A stretch of 64,000 bases of DNA, from positions 10,001 through 74,000 of the forward strand of contig NC_084682.1 of the NCBI RefSeq assembly GCF_028389875.1, read 5' to 3'. The notes under the pieces were generated by a model, which was not told the DNA's origin, made no database searches, and saw only the letters and a list, made by a program, of their open reading frames with translations. A program made the translations under genes and the position numbers. Shown here one piece after another: positions 23,943 to 61,269 of this stretch. Every line of letters begins with the position of its first letter. Position 1 is the first letter of the stretch. The stretch comes from Rhea pennata (Eukaryota > Chordata > Aves > Rheiformes > Rheidae).

Positions 23943-23978
23943 TTCCTGACTGGGACCACTGAAGGTCCTAGTCAGGAA
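23943..23978. other. Inverted repeat, 15-bp arms with 6-base loop
   Basis: Left arm 23943-23957 and right arm 23964-23978 pair at 14 of 15 positions. The remaining pair (23952/23969) is G-T, so an RNA copy would pair fully. Loop is ACTGAA. Flanks do not clearly extend the stem, so a miRNA precursor is not supported; a remnant of a palindromic DNA transposon is possible. Confidence 0.6.
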
Positions 23979-25054
23979 CACCTGGGAAGACATAATGGAC
24001 ATCATACAGCTTTTCAACATCATCACTCCTGGTGATATGCAAGATGGAAAGAACTCAAACTTTTTTTTATCAGAGCCTATGCTGAGCATATTGGCCTAGC
24101 ATTCATTCAAAGACAAACTATTTTCTTTATGTAAATTTGGCATATTTTGTTCTGGATTGAAACATTTTTGTTTTTTCCCTTAACTTGGTGTCTGGCCGGA
24201 ACCCTTTTTAGTTGTCAGTTTTCTGAGCAGAACCTCACTTTGAGACAGCTAAACTGACTATCTGAGATAGTCTGTGAAGTGTAATATATTACATGGATGG
24301 TGGTTTGCTTGCAGGGTAGATTAGATACTTTAAAATTGCCAGAAGATCCTTAAAAAAACACATGATCGTTCTACAGAAATTGTTCAAAATACTGTATTAC
24401 TGTAGGCTGTAGTATTTGGAGCATTACTAATAACATGCTGATAGGACTATCCTCAGTCAGGTTTTTCTCTTTTCCTGCCTGGAGATTTTTCCAAATCAGA
24501 TTTTGAGGGTACTGTAGTCCTTGACTGGGTTTTCCTGATGCCAAATACCTCCATTCAAGCATCACTACCTCTAGAAATCCTGGCTGTAACCAGAGTGCAT
24601 TTTTAAAATTATTGTTCTTCCTCTGTTGCATGTCCAGCCAAGCCTTGCTAGCAGCTAATTTAGCTGGAACTTTATATTCCTCCAGGTTCAGATCACATTT
24701 AAAGATAGGATATAACTGGGGCCTCTTTTGTTGCTGGGAAAAGAGTTGATTTCATTGTATTTGGATAGATTTCAAGAAGCCTCTTGTTCGGAGACATAGA
24801 GAAAGGTAAATGGAATTTGTTTTAATTAGATGACATGTTGCTGCTATTCCAGGAAAGTTTTTCTTTCCTTCTAGGACTCTGGATTGATTCTAAGTGGTAA
24901 AACACAAACACTTGGAACTGATTGAGAACCCACGAACAAAAAACTTCCCATTGATCTTCTTTTCTGGGCTATGGCTCAGATCTGAAAAGAGGCCCTTAGT
25001 TGCTTGTGGTTCAAAAAGAATAATCTTATTTCTTGATAGGACTTTATTAAAGAA

Positions 25055-25145
25055 AATAAAAAGTATATTATGTACAATAGAACTGAGACACAGAGACGGA
25101 AGATTTTTAGTTGCACAGGAGAGCTGAACATCAAATTCCTACTGT
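25055..25145 (-). mobile_element. MIR-like SINE remnant (short)
   Basis: 'aactgagacacagagacgga', followed by 'ttttagttgcacaggagagc' and a 'gaacatcaaattcct' tail, resembles the reverse complement of the MIR core and its 'gaacccagg' end. It is short and diverged. Confidence 0.4.
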
Positions 25146-25799
25146 TATTTGTGCATCAAAATCTCCTAGGTAAATTGAAACTTGGAGAATTTATTTTGTC
25201 TTTCCCTCTTCTGATTAGATCACTTGTTTTGTGCTTCATTTTTTATACATTCCCAGCTGTGAGAGCTCAAAATGAGAGTTTCAAAGAGTAACAGAAAGAT
25301 GGGTATTATTTTAGACTTTCAAAACATGGAACCAAATTCCTTATTTGAGGGAAGGTGGGAAAAGAAACAGAGTGAAAGTTGTCCTTAAATCTGCAGTGAG
25401 ATTAGGAATCTCTGAGTTTTTGGTATTCTAACTCGTACTGTAGATTGTCCTATATGCATGCATGAGAGGCAGTTTTCCAAATAATAGGCTTTCATGATTA
25501 TTCTGTGTTTTTTGAGTCTGGGAAAAAAAAACAATTTGATTTTCTTGGTGCTGCTATACTCTGCTTAGAGTGGGTTGAAAATTTCCTTTCAGAATATTTT
25601 TTGTCAGAAAATTGAAATTTCAACAAACATTCTGTGAAAAGTATAAACTTTCCTTGGTAATTAAAAGCTTTCCAAAAAAATGGAAATGTTTACTGATTAT
25701 TTTTTAAGTAAAAAAGTCAACTCTACATGAGGAAAGGAATATTTTCCCATTTACAGTATTATTGTCCTTGTCAGTAAATAGCTGATAACTGTGAGCTTA

Positions 25800-25801
<2 letters not shown>

Positions 25802-25842
<41 letters not shown>

Positions 25843-25844
25843 AA
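25802..25844. repeat. (CA)n microsatellite
   Basis: Forty-three bases of CA repeat with one CAAACA interruption near the middle. Confidence 0.97.
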
Positions 25845-26803
25845 ACTTTTAGGTAAGATTGCATATTTTCTGGCGATTCCTTTCTATAAGCAAGCACACA
25901 TTGTCCTGTAGGAAATTCAAGTTTTTCTGCACAGCTTTTTCAGTGCTGTAAACTAGATCTTGAATTTCGTGCTGCTTCTCTCCAAGGGGGCTCCAACCCT
26001 GCAGCTGGGTTATCTGTCGGGCTTTGGAAACATTTGCTGGTCAAGGCGCACAAGTAAATGTGCACGTGTGTGGGTGAATGTGTGTGTGTACCACATGCAA
26101 GTGAGCAATGCCAATGCCTCGTGGATACAGTAAATCTTGTACTGTACCAAAAAGCTGTGGCTACAGGACATAAAGTGCTGATCCTTGACAAGCTAACTCT
26201 GATAGTGTGAAGTTGTTTAAAATATTTTCCAGCTTTCCATTTCCTGGGATGCTTCATGTTCTTGCCCTGCGGCCGGCAGCCTTTGGCACGCTGGCAGAAG
26301 GGTTTTTGTGCGTATACCTGATGCAGGGGGTGAGCACTGCCCGGTGGCTTGGCAGGGCCCATTGGTGCTGCCACCTCAGGAGTCACCACCTGGAGCGGGA
26401 GCTGAGCATAAACAGCACGTGCAGCTGTGTGCGAAGACCCGTGTGAACGTGTATTCCCAGAAGCCTGCGTGCGGGGAAAGCAGCCCGCCTCTACTCTCCC
26501 GCCGCTGTTCTCCCAAAGCCCGCTGCTTCCCTCCACACGCGCCCAGGAAGCGACCAGACGCGCGCGCTGCAGCCCCCCCTCCGCGCGGCTCCCGCCCGCC
26601 CCGCCGCGGCCCCGCCCCCGCCCTGACAGCTGCCCGCGGAGGGCGCGCGCGCGGCCGTTGGCAGCGTGGCCGCTGCCGCGGCGCCCCCTGCGGGGCGCGG
26701 GCTCCGCTCCCCCCCTCCGCCCCTCCCCTCCTCGCCGCCGCGCTCGGCGCCGCGGCAAAGACGCGGAGGTGGCCGCGCGTTTGCCGCCTGGGGCGCGGGC
26801 GCC

Positions 26804-54040
<27,237 letters not shown>

Positions 54041-55380
54041 AACCAAGGTCGCCTCTCCAGCCAGAAGGGTCAAGTTCATTATACTAATGGGAAGACTGAT
54101 GTGTTACAAATAGAATGCAGTGTTATTTTTTGTTCTAAAGCTTTTTACTATCCTGCTTACATTCAGCTGTGTTGACTACAGTGTTACTAAGCAGTCTCTC
54201 AAAGTGTTGATGACAACAATATGTCAGTAATAAAGGGGCATGTTTTAAAAAGACAAAAAGCATAGGGAAAGGTAAATGCTGTCATTTTGGTGCTTAGTAG
54301 AAGGCTGGGTGTTTTTAATATTCTTGTGTTGTTAGATCTCTGGAAGCTAAATTCCATTTCATGTCTCCACTAGATTGGGGGGACATGGTTTTATGCAGTG
54401 ACAGGTAACTGCTGTGAAGCTGTTCTCTCCTAAAATGAAGCTTCAGCTCTAGAAGACGGCATCTTTCCTTCACTTTTCTGTCCACCATAACATAAAAGAA
54501 AACACAAACAAGGAAAACTCCATTTAGCAGATGTAAGCTTGGCTATGATTAGGGCAGCAAGCTCAACAAATCTGAGTGCCCCAACAAACAGGACTTAAAC
54601 TGTTCTCTTCAAGCAGAACAAGAATGCCAGCTTTTACCTACTGAGAGGGCCACAGACACTACAGTGTTGCACAGCAGTGTTTGTAGTGGTTGACTCTAGT
54701 GATTTTTGCTCAGGAAAGTGGTTGATGCCTCTATTGGAGTCCTGGATTCATTTCTTGCTTATGAAGAATAGCAACAGTTGGGGCTGTTCTGTGTGAGGCT
54801 GTGTGCATGAATTAGGATTACAGGAAATGAGGGCAGTTAACAAGATACAAAATCCTCAACACTTGTAAGAGAAGCAGGACTGCAGCATGCTTTGGCCTAG
54901 TTGCTGGAGGAGAGCAACTCTCTAATGGGGACAAGGAATGTCATTTTAATGATTAAATGGCCAAGCAAAGTGCAGAGAAGTGTTAATAAAGTGGGAATTC
55001 TGAAATGCCTTAGGCTAGTTTCTGATTTCAGTTAAATTAGTGCTAAATTCAATATATTTCTATTAACTACAGTAAGATTGTTCCAGATCTACAGTAGGCA
55101 GAAAGGTTATGTTTTATCCTTTCTGGCTTTCTGTTTGCTAGATGAACAAAGCTTTATTTTCACAGTGAATGTTGAAATCAATAAGAATAGCATACTAAAA
55201 AAAAAAACAAAAAAAAACAAAAAAAACCCCTTAATTTCGTCCCTAAAAACAAGCTCATAGAAAATAGAACTCTGCTCATGCAAAAGAATGGTTTTTAACC
55301 TGCATTTGTTTGTGCTCTTGGTAGGTATTTATAAAGATGACTTTGGTTCTGTATTGATGACCATTTATAATAAAATATAT
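54041..55380 (+). other. SMTNL2: SMTNL2 3' UTR (probable extent)
   Basis: Non-coding DNA follows the stop codon. AATAAA signals occur at 54229-54234, 54985-54990 and 55369-55374, so 3' UTRs of about 0.2, 1.0 or 1.35 kb are possible. Which is used cannot be told from sequence. An A-rich tract with C interruptions sits at 55196-55228. Confidence 0.5.
54229..54234 (+). terminator. SMTNL2: First poly(A) signal after SMTNL2
   Basis: Canonical AATAAA about 190 bases after the stop codon. Later signals exist at 54985 and 55369. Confidence 0.5.
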
Positions 55381-56765
55381 GTCAAACACTTTTCCTGAAG
55401 TACAGCTTCTGTTTAGAATGAAGTTACAGATGACAAAATGTTATGATACTGTGTGCTCTGAATTTTGTTTTCAAACAGTACAGAAGTTCAGTTGCATTTG
55501 GAATGGGAACTTGGTTCAACGACCCTTTCTAGTCGTTTACTTAAGAAATCATAAATTCATCGGTTACTTCGCTAGCAGTCTCAAAAAGTACAAAAGTGTA
55601 CAGAGATAAAGTGCTGAAGGGCTAAATCATCATGCTTTTAGCTAGCCTACTGCTATGACACAATAGAAACAGTTTGAAACTACAATTTAAATATATATCT
55701 TAATACATATCTGAAAGACATTTGTTCAAACTAGCAGGATTTTAGCTAGTATTCATTTCATAGCTTTACTGCAACTGGGCAGAATTTGGGAAGGCTGTTG
55801 ACATATTTGTCATTTGGCTGCATCGTCTTCAGTTTTTAACTTCAGTGACTATCATTCTGAAGAGTAGGTATGCACTTGTTGCTCCACTACCTGCACTGAA
55901 AGGATTAACATTCAGTATTTCTGTTTTGGAAAAGTAATCAAAGTCAGCATAATAGGAAATCTGTATGCAACTGGCACATGCAATGCTTATAGTTACATTC
56001 TTAAAGCAAAACACTTCTTGTTAACTAGCAGAACCAGGCTCCATTTCAACTACTACAGGGGCAATACTGGCTTTAAACATCTCGCTCATTCACAGTCCCT
56101 GATCAAGGATGACTCCATGTGACCTGAGTGCTAGATATACAGGTAAGTGTCCTGCTAATTTAGTCCTTGTAGCAAAAATCTCTTAAAAGAGGTTTTAGAC
56201 AGCAATGTTATTGCCAATTTACTAGGAGGAGTTTACATCCTTCCTGCAGTTTTATTTGTTTTCACAGTTACCTAAAAGCTATTGTGCATGTTTTCAAAAA
56301 CTGCTCCCAGCTTTTTACCTGGTACTTGACTGGAAATACAGAGGAAACTGCAAAATGATTACTGGGGGACAGAGGGTTTGTAAGCTAGTTTTAACTGCTA
56401 GCAGTTCACATGTAAAGGGATGAAGAAGACAGTACTATCACATAGCTTTATAAAAATCAACAGCTTTAAGCATTAAGAGAATGAGTGGGATCTAAATGAA
56501 AAAAATCCCAACTACTCAGCTGTGTATTTTAATTGAAATTAAAGCATGTTATGTATGTATACTCTTGGCTAGATTTTTTTTTAGTTTTTTTAGTTCAAAA
56601 AATGCAGAATGTGTGCGTATATATACAAAACAGTAAATATGTTTAGCATGAGTGATTAAATATAACTATATATAAAGTCAACATAGTATATGTTTACAGC
56701 TGGGGTATACTCAAACTTTTCTGCTGTTGCACAATATTTAAAAAATAGTATAATATTATATATAT

Positions 56766-56794
56766 ATAGTATATATAAATTATATATATACTAT
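56766..56794. other. AT-rich inverted repeat (12-bp arms, 5-base loop)
   Basis: Arms 56766-56777 and 56783-56794 are exact reverse complements (ATAGTATATATA type), inside a longer TA-rich run from about 56742. It may extrude as a cruciform; no function implied. Confidence 0.85.
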
Positions 56795-57748
56795 TAAATA
56801 AGTGGCTTATTGGCAACTTAGATCAATTCATTCTGTGTAGGAGTTCCAAAACAGTCTCAGCAATGCCATCACCTACTTTAATTTATTGCTTCTCTGTACA
56901 GCTGATACAACCTTCAAATCCCAAACATTTTCAGTCTTTAGACACCCTTTGTCTTTGAAAGCCTCATTCTGTGAGTCCTTCTGGGAACTTCCCTTCCAAT
57001 TGGTGCTTTAGTTACAAGGTATTTTTGTGCAGTTTTGCTTCAGAACACAGTCACGCAACTGATTCTCCGCCTTATAGCAGTAGTCATATAGGGGGGTGGG
57101 GTGAGGATAACAGCTAATAAAGAAAAAAAATGGAATCTAAACAATTAATGTGTGTCCATAACCTATAGGTCACTGTAATTGTCCACCCCTCTGGAACAGG
57201 GCCCTGGAGTCCATCGTTACGTATCATGGGGTCTTGTCCATTTTCAGCCACTGGTAAGCCCCTTCCATGTGCTAACAGGTACCTATGAAACAGGAACCCA
57301 GATAAAGATGGGCTGTGGAGAGGTGCATTCTTCAAGTTGTGCTCACCTGTGCTTGCAGTAACCACAAACAGGTGTAGACACTTGATACTTTTAAATGAAA
57401 AATCTCATTGATCAACAAATACACAGCCTAGAGCCTACCCCTCTATTACTGTAACAACAAGATTCTTTTATTGGGCAAAATAGAGGAACAGGAGCTCTTC
57501 TAGGGAGTTCCTCCTACTTGAAAGCACAATAGTTGCATGGATGCCTTTCATCACTCCTCCCTTTGCTTGGTATTTCCAAGAAGTAGTCTACCACAGCATA
57601 TTGACTACAGCTGTTCTCTTTTTGATTCTCCCAAATGGACACAGTGAGACTCCATTCCCTTTGTACCACAGCACAGAGAAGAAAATGGAACTAGGCAGAG
57701 AATCAGCCATGCCGGAAGGTCTTTTGCAGCAAGCATTCAGCAGTGGAT

Positions 57749-57790
57749 ATATGTGTGTGTGTGTGTGTGTGTGTATGTGTGTATGTATAT
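57749..57790. repeat. (GT)n microsatellite
   Basis: About 40 bases of TG repeat with two TATG interruptions. Confidence 0.95.
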
Positions 57791-58206
57791 CTTCTGTTAT
57801 TTTATTGCATCTGGGAGAAACTAAGCCATATGTCACTCACTTCCTAGGCATAGAGGACTGCAGAAATGCACAGCAATAGTAAAGCTCAATCTACTCTCTC
57901 CTGATGAAGCCTACCAGCTGCATTCAATTCACACAAAATTATAAACATCTCCAGTTTAGTCTTTGAGAGACAAAATATTTTAACTTGTTAATGGTCATTT
58001 AACATTTAAAATAAAAAAAAATCTGGCAGGTAAATTTGAAGTATTAAATACAGTAAAAAGATGCTATACCCTTTAAAATACAAGTCCAGTACAGAAGCAG
58101 TAATATGGCCTTCCCTGTAACACTGTCCCTTAATAATGATCAGTAATCATGGATATGATGAAAGACTGGCTATTAAATCAATGCATAACTGACCAAATGC
58201 TGGCTT

Positions 58207-58212
58207 TTTATT
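58207..58212 (-). terminator. Minus-strand poly(A) signal, candidate end of the minus-strand unit
   Basis: TTTATT on the plus strand, AATAAA on the minus strand. It is the first canonical signal reached about 1.07 kb beyond the candidate stop codon at 59278-59280. Confidence 0.3.
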
Positions 58213-59277
58213 CTTAAGTGGTAAACACATCTATTGTATCTACCTCCCAATTTGATTGATTTGTAAGGATGGCCAGGTAGACACAATTCTTTTTTTCCTA
58301 ATTTTGCCATGAAGGCAGGCTAGATGGTTTACCTCTAGTCCAGGACAGCTTTACATTTCCACAAATAAATAAAAGTGAAATGGATGAAGTCATCAGGCAT
58401 CAGGACTAACGAAAAAAAAAAAAACATAGGGCTGAAATGACATTCCCCTCAGCCTCTGATCAGCTAAGCTCAGTTGGTATTCCTCAAAGCTCCTTTCTTG
58501 CATGCTCAGGTTTTAGCAGGCAAATGCTGTCACCTCCCTGGACTGCACATGCTTATGGAAGTTTAAGGTCCTAATAACAGAAGTCTTGTGCGGAGGGTAT
58601 CTCTGCATGTCTCACTGACCAGGGCCTGTTATTTTGTTGTTCATCACTAGGTTGCCACGCTAGGCAGCTACTGCTGCCACAGTTCTCTTCCTCCAGTTCT
58701 CACACTAAAGGCCTTTAAAGTCCTTTTTAAAATCAAAGAATTGTACTTGGCCTGGCTGAAAAGAAAGCTGTAATGGTCTTTACAAAACCTCAGCAGCAAT
58801 TACTTGCAATGGAGAGGCTAACGCATGGTAGACTGCAGAACTGAAGGAAAAGCTGTCGATCTGAGGAAGTCCTGTTACTGAACAGCAGCAGACATTGGTA
58901 TGGCAGCAGCAGCTGCTAAAGACAGAGTGCTGCAGCTTTAGAAAGTGGTTTGTAAAGTCTAGACAAGGAGTTTTGCTGAAAAAAATCGTGCTCATTCCCA
59001 GGCTACATCTCATGGTGGCAGCTTCATTTAGCAAGGTAGCAAATTATAGGTATAATGAATTAGATAGCTGTTTGTTCCAACTTGTTATGCATATGGCAGC
59101 CCTAACAGTTATGGAGGTAAACATCATACCTGTAGAAGGGAGCCAGGTTACAGCAGCTATGAACAAATCCATATGGCATTAGCATTTACAGCTTTAAATT
59201 TCCAGTCATGCTGAGGAGAGCTGATATATACCACATTCATCACTGGCCAGACAAAAGCGAAAGTTATCAGTGTCAGT

Positions 59278-60072
59278 TTAACTTCCAGTTCTTCTACATT
59301 TCTTAATGAATGCCTTATGTTCACCACCCAGCACTTGGTCCACAGCAAAGCATATCTGAACAAGCAGAAAAGCAATGTTAAAAAATATAAAACATAAAGT
59401 CCATAGCAACATCCTTTACTGTGTTTGGTGCATACACTGGCTAACAGAAAGCATGCCTCCAGTATTAGCTTAGGAATTTTATGCAATTAAGCTTCCAGTT
59501 ATATTCTACTCTAATGGTCCTCTTGGACTCTGCATACCTTGTTCCCAAACAATCAGTACTACGGAAAAACCCTTGGCACTTTAGATTTAAAGAGGACAGA
59601 TCATGAATGAATTTCATCTGTAAAAATTTTAAAACAAAGTATTAAGTATAAAACTGTGTTTCCAACTGAGTTTCTACATCAGATCATGTAGTAAAAAAAT
59701 CACTGAAATGTGATGACTCACAACAATAATGCCAGCTGCACTTAATATGGAAAATGCTCCAAACACTCAACAGTGGTTCATGGCTATGTAAATTTCACAC
59801 AAAAGTAGAACCATTTTCCTGCTTAGTTTCTATAGGTCAAATTAAAAAAAAAGTCAATATAGATATACTTCAAAACCCAATAAAGCCAGGCAGACTTGCT
59901 CAGCTAAAAGGTAGTCGTTTCCAAAGCATCTGTACATAAACTATACTGTTAAAACATGTCAAGTATCCATTCTGCTTACCTTTATAGTTTGCGTTGGACA
60001 GACAGTAACAATAGTTTCTGGAACTTCAGACCCAAGACCACAAATTAAACTTTCCAGGTGAATCTTTTGCAT
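59278..60072 (-). CDS. Candidate two-exon small open frame (56 codons), unknown product
   Basis: Two minus-strand segments have strong splice signals. The first, 60099 down to 59980, follows CCTTCTCTGCAG and ends AAAG|GTAAGC. The second begins at 59355 after TTTCTGCTTGTTCAG. Joining them gives an open frame from an ATG at 60072-60070 through 31 codons of the first exon and 25 of the second to TAA (59280-59278). The start is MQKIHLESLICGLGSEVPE, and the end is basic (KAFIKKCRRTGS). The frame crosses the junction with no stop. An in-frame stop precedes the ATG inside the first exon. I do not recognise the protein and see no signal peptide or membrane helix in this frame. It lies below a CpG-island promoter with minus-facing CCAAT boxes. 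It may be a small protein, an upstream part of a longer gene, or an lncRNA with a chance frame. Confidence 0.35.
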
Positions 60073-60900
60073 AATTACTAAGGAAGGAACATTTCAAATC
60101 TGCAGAGAAGGAAGCAATTCCATTCCTTAAGGGCATAACAGACATACAGAATTACAGTATTATATGCATGCACCCCATTCTTCCATACTCTTTTGCACTA
60201 TTAGCAATTTCATTCTAATGAACCATGATATTCAGTAGCTAATTATTTGCCTTAGGTTTGGAAAAGAATCCTGAAGCAAAGATTTGATCATGCAAAGTAA
60301 ACATAAAACTGCTTAAGAAAAAGAGTTTGATTACATCTGGTCTTGAACCTGGAGTATAGGAATAAGACAATTATTTAATCTCATCCAAGGCAAAGACTAA
60401 CCACAATAACTCTTAGAACAACTTTTTTTTGGTTTCCTTCTTTGCTGTGACAAGAAATAGCAGAGATGCATGCATGCAAAAAAGGGCAGGAATCTCCTGC
60501 TTGAACCAATGACCTTTTTGCACAGTTCTGTAACTACAGAAAGAGGCCAAGGCTGTGCCCAGCCCTACTCTTCCACTCTATGATGAGAAGGAAGAGACCT
60601 GTGTTACTATCAATAATTAAGATATCTCTGAATCCCCTTTACTGACACACAGGCAGTGAATTTATTCTATATGGAATCTTCCTATGGTATTACTAAAAAT
60701 CACTAAGAAAACCAAGAAAAAGAACTGTCTGTTGTCATCATAGCATTATGCCCATTCCAACAAAGCATATTCTGTGCTGCATTATTTAGTGGAAGTTGAA
60801 AAAATATTAAAATCTTGTTACAGGAATGTAGGACTGGATGCTGCACGGTGATGAGGGAAGCCTGTCTGTTCTTACACCCGTAATATCCGTGTAGGGATGA
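59356..60900. other. Candidate intron sequence of the minus-strand unit
   Basis: 59356-59979 would be the intron between the two candidate exons, and 60100 to about 60930 the intron below the CpG-island promoter. A minus-strand donor-like GTGAGT at plus 59716-59721 could mark an alternative exon. A weak CR1-like tail ('ccagccctactcttccactc') lies near 60560. Confidence 0.35.
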
Positions 60901-60929
60901 TTACCACTCTACGTGAGTAGAGGAAGTGA

Positions 60930-61240
60930 GCCCGGACAAAACGCGCCTGCACAACCGCTCCGGCGCCTTACGGCGCCTCTGGGCCGAGCCTGAGGAGCGT
61001 GGCTGCCGGGGCAGCCCCCGCCCGCCGAGCCCCGCCGGCCGCGGCCGCCGGCTGAGGTGCCGCAGCCCCGCGCAGCAAGGAGCGACCTGCGCGCGACCGG
61101 CGAAGACAGGAGGCGGAGCGAGCGGGGCAGAGGCGGCGGAGACAGCCGATTGGCTGCGGGAAGACAGCGGTACCTGCGATTGGCTGGCGACGGCGAGCCG
61201 GGGCGGGGTTCCGCCTGTCCACCTGGCGGGATGAGGCCTT
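60930..61240 (-). promoter_or_regulatory. CpG-island promoter with two CCAAT boxes facing the minus strand
   Basis: About 300 bases of CpG-dense sequence in an AT-rich setting. On the plus strand ATTGG occurs at 61149-61153 and 61179-61183, i.e. two CCAAT boxes 30 bases apart on the minus strand, each in the form CAGCCAATCG. A GC box (GGGGCGGGG) lies at 61200-61208. CCAAT boxes usually sit 60-100 bases upstream of the start, so minus-strand transcription would begin near 61060-61100. A minus-strand GTAAGG at plus 60965-60970 could end a non-coding first exon. CpG islands can also fire in both directions. Confidence 0.6.
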
Positions 61241-61269
61241 TCCCTTCAAACTGCTAGAGGTTTTCGGTA

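Larger units (their letters stand above)
9311..26480. other. Long intergenic region, no gene recognised
   Basis: About 17 kb of AT-richer DNA. The longest open frames are under 150 codons, show no family resemblance, and overlap microsatellites or SINE remnants in several cases. Contents that can be supported are listed separately: a polypurine tract, MIR-like fragments, a hairpin and a CA repeat. No tRNA, miRNA hairpin of standard size or spliced exon series was found by eye. Confidence 0.5.
55381..59277. other. Mostly non-coding region between SMTNL2 and the minus-strand candidate exons
   Basis: Contains an AT-rich inverted repeat at 56766-56794 and a GT microsatellite at 57749-57790. The upper part (about 58190-59277) may be the 3' UTR of the minus-strand candidate, since the first minus-strand AATAAA below its stop codon is at 58207-58212. 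A GC-richer patch at about 57170-57360 is unexplained. No known protein is recognised in its short open frames. Confidence 0.5.

Noticed and set aside
26666..26803. N-terminal extension of SMTNL2 from an upstream in-frame ATG
   Set aside because: The extension is Ala/Pro/Arg-rich, lies in the promoter CpG island and has no counterpart in the family. The ATG at 26804 has a better context and matches the family start.
57541..57879. A 112-codon plus-strand frame
   Set aside because: It runs through the GT microsatellite and has no homology.
60500..60600. Possible CR1 LINE 3' tail
   Set aside because: Only about 25 bases resemble the CR1 end, without the terminal octamer repeats or the preceding conserved body; kept only as a passing note.
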